This document shows, piece by piece, positions 1 through 5,707 of a stretch of 7,042 nt of DNA. The position numbers and the translations under genes are program-made. This DNA comes from Magnetovibrio sp. (GTDB lineage Bacteria; Pseudomonadota; Alphaproteobacteria; Rhodospirillales; Magnetovibrionaceae), in NCBI GenBank assembly GCA_016763255.1, contig JAESUA010000078.1, positions 1 through 7,042 on the forward strand, given 5' to 3'. Every line of letters starts with the position of its first letter. The stretch's first letter is position 1. The notes under the pieces are model-generated. The model ran no database searches and had not been told where the DNA came from. It was given only the letters and a program-made list of their open reading frames with translations.

Positions 1-1
1 G

Positions 2-1771
2 GATGATGATTTCGGTAAACCGATCATTGCGGTGGTCAATTCGTTCACCCAATTCGTACCCGGCCACGTGCATCTCAAAGATTTGGGTCAATTGGTGGCG
101 CGTGAAATCGAAAAACATGGCGGAGTGGCGAAAGAATTCAACACCATCGCGGTCGATGACGGGATCGCCATGGGCCACGACGGCATGCTCTATTCCTTGC
201 CCAGCCGAGAAATCATCGCCGACAGCGTCGAGTACATGGCCAATGCCCATTGTGCCGATGCATTGGTGTGCATTTCCAACTGCGATAAAATCACGCCGGG
301 CATGATGATGGCGGCGATGCGCCTCAACATTCCTGCGGTGTTTGTCTCCGGTGGGCCGATGGAAGCGGGCAAGGTTATGGTTGATGGCGAGGAAATCGCG
401 GTCGATCTGATCGACGCCATGATCCAGGCCGCCGATCCCAATGTTTCCGATGAAACAGTGTTGGAATATGAACGCTCCAGCTGCCCAACCTGCGGCTCGT
501 GTTCCGGCATGTTTACCGCCAACTCGATGAATTGCCTGGCCGAAGGCTTTGGCCTGGCGCTGCCGGGCAATGGCTCTTTGGTGGCCACCCATAAGGCGCG
601 TAAGGGATTGTTCGAAGAAGCCGGGCGCGTCGTTATGGAAATCACCAAACGCTATTATACGGACGGTGATGAAACGGTGTTGCCGCGCAATCTGGGCGGC
701 AAGAAGGCCTTTGAAAACGCTATGACGCTGGACATCGCCATGGGCGGGTCGACCAATACCGTTTTGCACATCCTGGCCCTTGCCAATGAAGCCGAAATTG
801 ATTTCACCCTTAAAGACATTGATGTCTTGAGCCGTAAAGTCCCGAATTTAGCCAAGGTCGCACCATCGACGCAATTGTTCCATATGGAAGACGTGCACCG
901 TGCCGGTGGCATCATGGCGCTGCTGGGGGAACTGGACCGTGCCGGACTGATCCATCGCGACGTCGCCACCGTGCACTCCAAGACCATGGGTGAGGCGTTG
1001 GATAATTGGGATGTTATGACCACCGACAATGAATTGGTGAAGGCGTTCTATCGTTCCGGTCCCGGCGGAGTGGCGACCCAGGTGGCGTTCAGCCAAGACA
1101 AATCTTATGCAAGCCTGGACACCAACCGCAAGATGGGCTGCATCCGCAGCATTGAACATGCCTACAGTCAGGACGGCGGATTGGCGGTTCTGTACGGCAA
1201 CATCGCGCTCAACGGCTGTATCGTGAAGACCGCTGGTGTGGATGCGTCGATCTTAAAATTCACCGGCATCGCGCGGCTTTGTGAAAGCCAGGACGAGGCC
1301 GTGGAAAAAATCCTTAGCGGTGAAATCAAGGCCGGTGATGTGGTTTTGGTGGTCTATGAAGGCCCTAAGGGTGGGCCGGGCATGCAAGAAATGCTCTATC
1401 CGACCAGCTATCTGAAATCGATGGGCCTGGGCAAAGATTGTGCTTTGCTCACCGATGGACGTTTTTCCGGCGGCTCTTCAGGGCTTTCCATCGGCCATGT
1501 ATCGCCCGAAGCGGCCGAAGGCGGTGCCATTGGTTTGGTCGAAGAAGGCGATACCATCGAAATTGACATCCCCAACCGCACCATCAACGTGGCCGTCAGC
1601 GACGACGTTTTGGCCGCACGCCGCACGGCGATGGACGCCCGTGGCGCAAAAGCCTGGAAACCGACCAAGCATCGCCCACGCAAAGTCAGCTCGGCTCTGC
1701 GCGCTTATGCGGCCTTGGCGACCAGTGCTGATCGTGGTGCGGTGCGCGATGTCTCTCAGGTTGAACGCTGA
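2..1771 (+). CDS. ilvD: Dihydroxy-acid dehydratase (5'-truncated by window edge)
   Basis: Dehydrates 2,3-dihydroxy-isovalerate and 2,3-dihydroxy-3-methylvalerate to the 2-keto acids, the third shared step of valine, isoleucine and leucine synthesis; cytosolic Fe-S lyase. The reading frame is open from base 2 and aligns from memory with E. coli IlvD from about residue 29, so about 28 N-terminal residues lie outside; the full protein would be about 617 residues against 616 in E. coli. Visible motifs include [20 protein letters not shown] (Cys122 in E. coli numbering), [11 protein letters not shown] (Cys192/195), [20 protein letters not shown] and [20 protein letters not shown]. The segment that reads PCN in the [2Fe-2S] plant/mycobacterial enzymes reads PGH here, as in E. 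coli, so this is probably the oxygen-labile [4Fe-4S] type (inference from family knowledge). It ends with TGA at 1769-1771 and no gene follows closely on this strand. Confidence 0.97.
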   Translation, partial: DDDFGKPIIAVVNSFTQFVPGHVHLKDLGQLVAREIEKHGGVAKEFNTIAVDDGIAMGHDGMLYSLPSREIIADSVEYMANAHCADALVCISNCDKITPGMMMAAMRLNIPAVFVSGGPMEAGKVMVDGEEIAVDLIDAMIQAADPNVSDETVLEYERSSCPTCGSCSGMFTANSMNCLAEGFGLALPGNGSLVATHKARKGLFEEAGRVVMEITKRYYTDGDETVLPRNLGGKKAFENAMTLDIAMGGSTNTVLHILALANEAEIDFTLKDIDVLSRKVPNLAKVAPSTQLFHMEDVHRAGGIMALLGELDRAGLIHRDVATVHSKTMGEALDNWDVMTTDNELVKAFYRSGPGGVATQVAFSQDKSYASLDTNRKMGCIRSIEHAYSQDGGLAVLYGNIALNGCIVKTAGVDASILKFTGIARLCESQDEAVEKILSGEIKAGDVVLVVYEGPKGGPGMQEMLYPTSYLKSMGLGKDCALLTDGRFSGGSSGLSIGHVSPEAAEGGAIGLVEEGDTIEIDIPNRTINVAVSDDVLAARRTAMDARGAKAWKPTKHRPRKVSSALRAYAALATSADRGAVRDVSQVER

Positions 1772-1809
1772 ACGGCTTTTTAAGGTCTTCATGGAACGAC
1801 CGTGCGATT

Positions 1810-1824
1810 CGCCCGACTCGGGCG
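1810..1824 (+). terminator. GC-rich hairpin after ilvD, possible terminator
   Basis: CGCCCG and CGGGCG form a 6-bp all-GC stem around the loop ACT, 38 bases after the ilvD stop. The nearest T-run is only TTTT at 1833-1836, inside the next hairpin, so it lacks the immediate U-tract of a standard intrinsic terminator. It is the best candidate for ending ilvD transcription seen here, but could equally be a structure that merely stabilises the 3' end. Confidence 0.3.
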
Positions 1825-1826
1825 AC

Positions 1827-1842
1827 TCACATTTTGATGTGA
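1827..1842. repeat. Inverted repeat TCACAT-TTTG-ATGTGA
   Basis: A perfect 6-bp inverted repeat with a four-base spacer begins two bases after the GC hairpin at 1810-1824. The half-sites TCACA and TGTGA are those of CRP/FNR-family sites but in the inverted order (TCACA-N6-TGTGA rather than TGTGA-N6-TCACA). A one-mismatch site in the usual order, TGTGA-N6-TGACA, overlaps it at 1838-1853. It could be a second RNA stem after ilvD or a protein site; neither can be decided here. Confidence 0.35.
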
Positions 1843-1944
1843 ACAATATGACAATGTGTTGACCATGACATTTATTATGTCGTTCGTGTCCGGCGTGTAT
1901 GTGCAAGTGCGAATGTTGGGCTAAGTCCTTAGTCTGCCAGCAAT

Positions 1945-1967
1945 ATACCCATAAGAAATGTGGGTAT
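1945..1967. repeat. Nine-base-pair hairpin (one wobble pair)
   Basis: ATACCCATA at 1945-1953 pairs with TGTGGGTAT at 1959-1967 (eight Watson-Crick pairs plus one T-G wobble) around the loop AGAAA. No T-run follows, so it does not look like a terminator. Its size and shape resemble the hairpin at 2078-2099, although the stem sequences differ. Confidence 0.45.
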
Positions 1968-2077
1968 TGAGGTCGTGGACTGCGTTTCGGCACAACCTTT
2001 TGAGTGTATTATGTTGCACTGCAGTATGTCGGGGTTGTGAAAACTGTTGAAAATATACGTATTCTAAAGTAATCAAG

Positions 2078-2099
2078 ACCTACGCATATTTGCGTAGGT
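2078..2099. repeat. Perfect nine-base-pair hairpin
   Basis: ACCTACGCA at 2078-2086 and TGCGTAGGT at 2091-2099 are exact reverse complements around the loop TATT. No T-run follows, so a terminator role is unlikely. It lies about 150 bases before the hemerythrin-receiver start and, if that gene is transcribed from further upstream, would be a stable stem in its leader. As DNA it could also be an operator. Confidence 0.5.
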
Positions 2100-2237
2100 G
2101 GACTGTAATGTATGTCTGCTGAGTGTGGGGGCACATCGATAAAAAAATGTTTTTGAGTGTGAGATAGAAGCTAAAACGCTTGTTTTTTAATTCAATACGC
2201 AGCCCCGCATTTGTACATCTGAACCGGAAAACCGGGC

Positions 2238-2244
2238 AGGGGAG
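2238..2244 (+). promoter_or_regulatory. Ribosome binding site deciding the GTG start at 2252
   Basis: AGGGGAG lies seven bases before GTG at 2252. This supports GTG as the start rather than the in-frame TTG at 2180, which has no such site and would add 24 residues unlike any bacteriohemerythrin N-terminus. A small CCGG-AAAA-CCGG stem at 2224-2235 sits just upstream of the site. Confidence 0.65.
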
Positions 2245-2251
2245 TGGGCAC

Positions 2252-3109
2252 GTGTTGGTACAATGGACAAAAGAGTTGGAGACGGGCGTGACGTTCGTCG
2301 ATGCGGATCATAAGGTCCTCATCAATCTGCTCAATCAGGTCAATCACTGCATTGTAGATAACGAAGATTTAAGCGTTTTGGGCAGCGTGCTCGACGCCTT
2401 GGTCGAGTATACCGATTACCATTTTTTGCGCGAAGAAAAGATGATGGAGTTAAGCGGCTACTCCGGCATCGAAACCCACAAAATCACCCATCGTGTTCTC
2501 AGCGGCCAAGTTCGGGCGGTGTACGACGATTACCAAAATCGTCCGGAAAAAGTGAATGCCGTCGATGTGCGTGATTTTTTGCAATCGTGGCTTGTGGATC
2601 ACATCATGGGATCTGACTTTGCCTACCGCGACACCTGCCTGGATAATGCCGAGGCCGCACATGCGGCAGGACAGGTGGGCTTTTTGGGCGATGGCTCGAC
2701 CTTTAATGAATGGGAACACATCCGCATTATGTTGGTCGATGATAACCCCAATTTTCGTCGATTGGTCCGCACCATCTTGCGCGCCGTCGGCATTCGCAAT
2801 ATTCAGGTTGTCGAGACGCCACTTGAAGGCATCGCCCGCTTGGCAGATCGTCCCGCGGACATTGTGCTGTGCGACTGGGTGATGGATGAGATGAACGGCA
2901 CCGAGTTTGCCCATAAAGTTTCGGAGATGCAGTTGCCCACCCGGGTGGTGATGTTGACCGGCTATTCCATTGATGTGTTGAAGGAACGCTCTTCCGATCT
3001 GGGGATTGCGGATTATATTGAAAAGCCCGTTAAGGCGCGCACGCTATTGGAAACCATTTCCAGGGTCGCCATGGCGGTGCCGCAGTCGTCCAGCACTAGG
3101 GTTGCCTGA
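2252..3109 (+). CDS. Bacteriohemerythrin-receiver (REC) fusion protein
   Basis: A 285-residue cytosolic protein with no signal peptide or membrane segment. Residues 1-130 are a bacteriohemerythrin domain starting LVQWTKELETGV; all seven di-iron ligands are visible: His20, His57, Glu61, His76, His80, His117 and Asp122. Such domains bind O2 reversibly at a non-heme di-iron site. After a linker (about 130-155), residues 157-275 form a CheY-like receiver: acidic pair Asp163-Asp164 in MLVDDN, phospho-acceptor Asp208 in LCDWVMD, Thr236 in MLTGY, Tyr255 and Lys258 in YIEKPVK. Both domains look intact. There is no DNA-binding or enzymatic output domain, and no histidine kinase within the window, so a partner kinase must be encoded elsewhere. 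The inferred role is an oxygen- or redox-modulated phosphorelay or motility response protein. It is monocistronic here and converges on xth with no gap. Confidence 0.9.
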   Translation: MLVQWTKELETGVTFVDADHKVLINLLNQVNHCIVDNEDLSVLGSVLDALVEYTDYHFLREEKMMELSGYSGIETHKITHRVLSGQVRAVYDDYQNRPEKVNAVDVRDFLQSWLVDHIMGSDFAYRDTCLDNAEAAHAAGQVGFLGDGSTFNEWEHIRIMLVDDNPNFRRLVRTILRAVGIRNIQVVETPLEGIARLADRPADIVLCDWVMDEMNGTEFAHKVSEMQLPTRVVMLTGYSIDVLKERSSDLGIADYIEKPVKARTLLETISRVAMAVPQSSSTRVA

Positions 3110-3895
3110 CTAAACCTTTAATTCACACCAAACCGGTGTGTGGTCGGACGGTTTGTCCCAACCGCGCGGGGTTTTGTCGATCCCACTGGCTTTCAACAGG
3201 TCGGCGGCTTGGGGGCTGAGCAGTAAATGGTCGATGCGACAGCCTTCGTCGCGATTCCAAGAACCGGAACGATAATCCCACCACGAATAGCGCCCATCAT
3301 CCGCATTGCAGGCACGAAAAGCGTCGGTAAGGCCTAAATTCACGATGCGGCGCAGGGCGTTGCGGCTTTGCGGCAAAAACAGCGCGTCGCGGGTCCACTT
3401 GTTGGGCGCGTAGACGTCTTCGTCTTCGGGAATGACGTTGTAATCGCCGCCCAAAACGAACGGTTCTTCGGTTTTAAGTAAATCACGCGCATGGCTATAC
3501 AGGCGATGCATCCAGCGCAGTTTGTAGTCATATTTATCGCCGGGGGTGGGGTTGCCGTTGGGTAGGTAGATACAGCCCAGGCGGATGCCTTGGCCATCAT
3601 TCGTGCGCACGATGCCTTCGACATAGCGTGCCTGCTCGTCCTCTTCTTCGCCGGGCAGGCGGGTGGCGGTGACTTCGATGGGGGTCTTTGATAAGATAGC
3701 CACGCCGTCGTAGGTTTTCTGGCCCACCACCACGGCCTCATAACCTGCGGCGTTGACCTCCATCATCGGGAAGATTTCTTCAACGCCTTTAAGTTCTTGC
3801 AGCATCACCACATCGGGGTCGAATTCTTTCAGCCATTTGAGCAAATGCTCTCGGCGGGCTTTAAGGGAGTTGACGTTCCAAATGGCGATTTTCAT
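3110..3895 (-). CDS. xth: Exodeoxyribonuclease III (AP endonuclease family)
   Basis: A 261-residue Mg-dependent nuclease of base-excision repair: it cleaves 5' to abasic sites and degrades 3' ends of duplex DNA. The endonuclease/exonuclease/phosphatase fold covers the whole protein. Catalytic residues are recognisable: Asn7 in IWNVNSLKAR, Glu34 in LQELKG, Tyr110 in IYLPNG, Asp151 and Asn153 in GGDYNV, Asp222 in RIDHLLLS, and the terminal Asp251-His252 pair in SDHTPVW. Length is close to E. coli XthA (268). The ATG at 3895 is preceded by GGGAAG four bases upstream. The stop (TAG) abuts the stop of the convergent hemerythrin gene, leaving no terminator space. Upstream, a strong terminator hairpin begins only 14 bases before the start codon, so transcription must either read through it from erpA or start in or very near it. 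Confidence 0.95.
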   Translation of the reverse strand: MKIAIWNVNSLKARREHLLKWLKEFDPDVVMLQELKGVEEIFPMMEVNAAGYEAVVVGQKTYDGVAILSKTPIEVTATRLPGEEEDEQARYVEGIVRTNDGQGIRLGCIYLPNGNPTPGDKYDYKLRWMHRLYSHARDLLKTEEPFVLGGDYNVIPEDEDVYAPNKWTRDALFLPQSRNALRRIVNLGLTDAFRACNADDGRYSWWDYRSGSWNRDEGCRIDHLLLSPQAADLLKASGIDKTPRGWDKPSDHTPVWCELKV

Positions 3896-3909
3896 GAGGC
3901 TTCCCAGAC

Positions 3910-3943
3910 ATCTAAAAGGCCCGCGTGCACGGGCCTTTTAGAT
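3910..3943. terminator. Symmetric (bidirectional) intrinsic terminator after erpA
   Basis: ATCTAAAAGGCCCG at 3910-3923 and CGGGCCTTTTAGAT at 3930-3943 are exact reverse complements, giving a 14-bp stem around the loop CGTGCA. The GC core is flanked by an A-tract on one side and a T-tract on the other, so either strand reads as a GC-rich stem followed by UUUU. On the minus strand it lies 43 bases after the erpA stop and is the obvious terminator of erpA, but it also sits in what would be the xth leader. Confidence 0.85.
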
Positions 3944-3964
3944 AACATGATTCTTATATTCGTG

Positions 3965-3992
3965 AAAACGGGGCTTAAAACGGGGCTTAAAC
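3965..3992. repeat. Tandem 12-bp repeat spanning the erpA stop codon
   Basis: AAAACGGGGCTT occurs at 3965-3976 and again at 3977-3988, followed by AAAC (about 2.3 copies). The repeat unit contains the erpA stop codon. Because 12 is divisible by three, the minus strand reads TAA-GCC-CCG-TTT-TAA, so the duplication produced a second in-frame stop. It was probably made by slippage; no function is needed to explain it. Confidence 0.85.
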
Positions 3993-4349
3993 AGAAAACG
4001 AAGTGCCGCAGCCACAGGTCGAGCTGGCATTGGGGTTTTGCATGGTGAAATAGGCCCCCATCAGATCGGTGTTGAAGTCCAAGATCGCCCCGCTGACAAA
4101 GGGGATGGAGGTTTCATCCACCACCACGTTGATGCCTTCGCGTTCAAACAACACGTCGTCGTCATTGACCGTATCGTCGAGGCTGAAATTGTATTGAAAA
4201 CCGGAACAGCCACCACCGGTGATACCGATGCGCAGTTTGAGGTTTGCGTTGTTTTCACTTTCGATCAGCGCCTTGATGCGGGTCACCGCACCATCGCCAA
4301 TTTTCAGTGCGTCTTGAATTTCCTCAGTGTTTGTAGGGGTATCGGGCAT
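3987..4349 (-). CDS. erpA: Iron-sulfur cluster insertion protein ErpA (A-type carrier)
   Basis: A 120-residue A-type carrier (HesB/IscA family) that takes Fe-S clusters from the assembly scaffold and delivers them to apo-proteins, in E. coli including the isoprenoid enzymes IspG and IspH. The three cluster-binding cysteines are present: Cys48 in ITGGGCSGFQY and Cys112 and Cys114 in the C-terminal STCGCGTSFSV. That ending and the NPNASSTCGCG context match ErpA (114 residues in E. coli) better than IscA or SufA. Start: the ATG at 4349 is preceded by GAGGA (4358-4354). An in-frame ATG at 4388 would add 13 residues but lies upstream of the predicted transcription start near 4370, so it is disfavoured. 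The gene appears to have its own promoter and terminator. ErpA versus a related A-type carrier is the main residual doubt. Confidence 0.92.
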   Translation of the reverse strand: MPDTPTNTEEIQDALKIGDGAVTRIKALIESENNANLKLRIGITGGGCSGFQYNFSLDDTVNDDDVLFEREGINVVVDETSIPFVSGAILDFNTDLMGAYFTMQNPNASSTCGCGTSFSV

Positions 4350-4364
4350 GGGATCCTCATTTTT

Positions 4365-4416
4365 AAGCTTTGGCCAATCATAGCCCATTTACCCCTGGAT
4401 GTAATGTGCAAAGCTT
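4365..4416. repeat. Inverted repeat bracketing the erpA promoter
   Basis: AAGCTTTG at 4365-4372 and CAAAGCTT at 4409-4416 are exact 8-bp reverse complements separated by 36 bases. The predicted -35 and -10 elements of erpA lie between them, and one arm covers the predicted transcription start. It could be a paired operator or chance, as each arm contains the self-complementary AAGCTT. Confidence 0.4.
4377..4405 (-). promoter_or_regulatory. Predicted sigma-70-type promoter of erpA
   Basis: On the minus strand ATTACA (4405-4400, four of six matches to TTGACA) is followed after 17 bases by TATGAT (4382-4377, five of six matches to TATAAT). Transcription would start near 4370, giving a leader of about 20 bases that contains the GAGGA site for the ATG at 4349. 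A perfect TTGACA also exists at 4425-4420, but no good -10 lies 16-18 bases from it. Confidence 0.45.
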
Positions 4417-4440
4417 GAATGTCAATCGCGCCATGTTGAC

Positions 4441-5607
4441 TTAAGCCGAGGCGCTAAGAGGTTTGTCGGAAGGGAGTAGCACTTCATCGTTACTCATGAT
4501 GGCACGGGCACGGCCGGTATTCTTGGCGATGTACATGCGTTTGTCGGCCAATTCGACCAAGTCCGGCCAATCGTCAAGTTGATCGGCGGTGCGCTCGGCA
4601 ACGCCGATGCTGGCGGTAAGCGGGGTGCCATCCGGGCGCTGTCCCAGCCAATTGTCCATGATGCGGTTGATCACCAAACGTGCGCCATCAAGGTCTGTAT
4701 TGGGTAAAACCGCCAAAAACTCTTCACCACCCCAGCGAACAATGACATCGCTGCCGCGCAAGTCGTCTTGAAGTTTTTTGGTGAACATACACAGGGTTTT
4801 GTCGCCCTCATCGTGACCGTAGGTGTCATTGACCGACTTAAAATGGTCAAGATCAAAGAAGGCAATCGTAAAGGCCGCACCTTGGCGAATGGAAACACGA
4901 TATTGCATATCGATAATTTCCGAACCGCTGCGCCGCGTATAGGTGTTGGTCAAAGGATCGAGGCTGGACCGGCTGACCAAAGAAATCATGTAGCGCAGCT
5001 GTGACACACCGGCAAATAAGGACACCGCGAGGATCAGCATCGCCAGCCACAAGGTGCCGATATAGGTGGCCAAATTAAAACCCTCGACCAAGGAGGCACC
5101 ATAAGCCGTAATGGCCAGGAATGGCACGCCAAACACCAGCATTTCCAGAATGGTCAAAGGGAAAACACTAAGCCCCGCCAATACAATAAATGGCAGAAGG
5201 GCATAAAATTGGGAGGCAATACCGCCCCATGTGCTCAATTCCAAACCCGAAAGCATCGGTTGCGACACAAGGTAAAACACCGGGGGCCCCAACAACACCA
5301 CCGTCAACATCGAGAAAGCCACGCGCGGGGTGGGTTCAACGTCCCAGGGCCAGGCCAACAAGACAAACACTGCGCCCGATGCAACCCGCATGCCGGTGAG
5401 CAGCGCCCATTCGGGCCACGGAAAGGTCATGAAATCAATCACCGCCCACAAGGGAATCAGAATGGCAAAAACAAAGGACACCAATTGTACGCGCCCGATG
5501 AGGTAGCTCATGCGGTGGCGGCGTAGATATGGAGAATGGGGCGTGGACACAAACAGGTGATGAACTTGATCCCACGAAATATTGAGTTCTTTTGTAAGGT
5601 GTCGCAC
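4441..5607 (-). CDS. Membrane-anchored GGDEF diguanylate cyclase
   Basis: A 388-residue inner-membrane protein that makes cyclic di-GMP from two GTP. The N-terminal half (about 36-203) is hydrophobic with about six predicted membrane segments (roughly 36-58, 67-86, 96-115, 131-149, 151-171, 180-201) and matches no sensor domain I recognise. The GGDEF domain (about 214-375) is complete: SLDPLTNTYTRR, metal and substrate residues in FFDLDHFKSVNDTYGH (Asp252, Asn260, Asp261) and the active-site motif GGEEF at 293-297. An RGSD product-inhibition site (284-287) lies exactly five residues before GGEEF, so feedback by c-di-GMP is likely. Start: GTG at 5607 preceded by AAGGAT; the in-frame ATG at residue 33 would remove the amphipathic N-terminus and is less favoured. 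It stands divergent to dgt and upstream of erpA on the same strand, but erpA appears to have its own promoter. No EAL domain is present. Confidence 0.93.
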   Translation of the reverse strand: MRHLTKELNISWDQVHHLFVSTPHSPYLRRHRMSYLIGRVQLVSFVFAILIPLWAVIDFMTFPWPEWALLTGMRVASGAVFVLLAWPWDVEPTPRVAFSMLTVVLLGPPVFYLVSQPMLSGLELSTWGGIASQFYALLPFIVLAGLSVFPLTILEMLVFGVPFLAITAYGASLVEGFNLATYIGTLWLAMLILAVSLFAGVSQLRYMISLVSRSSLDPLTNTYTRRSGSEIIDMQYRVSIRQGAAFTIAFFDLDHFKSVNDTYGHDEGDKTLCMFTKKLQDDLRGSDVIVRWGGEEFLAVLPNTDLDGARLVINRIMDNWLGQRPDGTPLTASIGVAERTADQLDDWPDLVELADKRMYIAKNTGRARAIMSNDEVLLPSDKPLSASA

Positions 5608-5625
5608 AGCCTATCCTTAAATTAT

Positions 5626-5647
5626 TCTAATTCCACACTAAATTAGA
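5626..5647. promoter_or_regulatory. Inverted repeat TCTAATT-N8-AATTAGA, possible operator
   Basis: Exact 7-bp inverted repeat arms at 5626-5632 and 5641-5647 separated by eight bases, in the divergent region between the cyclase gene and dgt. The right arm occupies the expected -35 position of the dgt promoter, while the whole element would fall in the leader of the cyclase transcript if that starts near 5653. A regulator binding here could affect both genes; AT-richness makes chance possible. Confidence 0.35.
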
Positions 5648-5659
5648 CCTTGTAGGTTT

Positions 5660-5669
5660 ATTATATAAT
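5660..5669. promoter_or_regulatory. Palindromic -10 box shared by divergent promoters
   Basis: ATTATATAAT is a perfect palindrome, so it contains consensus TATAAT on the plus strand (5664-5669, toward dgt, start near 5676) and on the minus strand (5665-5660, toward the cyclase gene, start near 5653). The -35 matches are weak on both sides: AATTAG or TTAGAC on plus, CTTGCA or TTGCAT on minus. If the plus promoter is used, the ATG at 5668 lies inside the -10 box and cannot be translated, which supports the later dgt start. Confidence 0.5.
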
Positions 5670-5670
5670 G

Positions 5671-5707
5671 GCAAGTCTTGCATGCAAGGGGCAACTCACG
5701 ATTGCCC
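5671..5707. promoter_or_regulatory. Overlapping palindromes at the predicted dgt transcription start
   Basis: CTTGCATGCAAG at 5677-5688 is a perfect 12-bp palindrome. With the preceding GCAAG-T-CTTGC (5671-5681) it gives three alternating half-sites GCAAG/CTTGC/GCAAG. Immediately after, GGGCAA (5689-5694) and TTGCCC (5702-5707) form a 6-bp hairpin with a seven-base loop. The position just after the -10 box is typical of repressor operators, but no regulator can be named. The rest of the region to 5835 shows nothing further. Confidence 0.4.

Larger units (their letters stand above)
1772..2251. other. Hairpin-rich AT-leaning intergenic region
   Basis: This 480-base stretch lies between the ilvD stop and the hemerythrin-receiver start. 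I see no convincing gene in it. It becomes clearly AT-richer than the flanking genes from about 1840 to 2220. It carries separate hairpins at 1810-1824, 1827-1842, 1867-1881, 1945-1967 and 2078-2099, a small palindrome ATACGTAT at 2055-2062, and three copies of TGAGTGT (2001, 2120, 2154). Close to the downstream gene there is a weak 4-bp stem followed by six T (2168-2188). It must hold the end of the ilvD transcript and the promoter of the downstream gene; a small RNA or a structured leader is possible but unproven. Confidence 0.6.

Noticed and set aside
1838..1853. CRP/FNR-like site TGTGA-N6-TGACA
   Set aside because: One half-site is mismatched and it is about 400 bases from the next start codon, so a regulatory role cannot be supported beyond a note.
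1478..1993. A 171-codon minus-strand frame covering the ilvD end and part of the intergenic region
   Set aside because: Low-complexity His/Arg/Ser-rich translation, antisense to the conserved ilvD C-terminus, with no family resemblance; treated as a shadow.
1989..2003. Possible sigma-54 promoter (GGCAC followed by TTTTG)
   Set aside because: The spacing between the GG and the expected GC element is off and the GC element is missing.
2180..2251. In-frame TTG at 2180 as start of the hemerythrin-receiver protein
   Set aside because: No ribosome site in front of it, the extra 24 residues do not look like a bacteriohemerythrin N-terminus, and GTG 2252 has AGGGGAG at a good distance.
4038..4418. 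A 126-codon plus-strand frame opposite erpA
   Set aside because: Fully antisense to erpA, whose cysteine motifs and length are unmistakable; no independent coding evidence.
4420..4425. Perfect TTGACA on the minus strand as the erpA -35
   Set aside because: No hexamer resembling TATAAT occurs 16-18 bases downstream; the ATTACA/TATGAT pair fits better.
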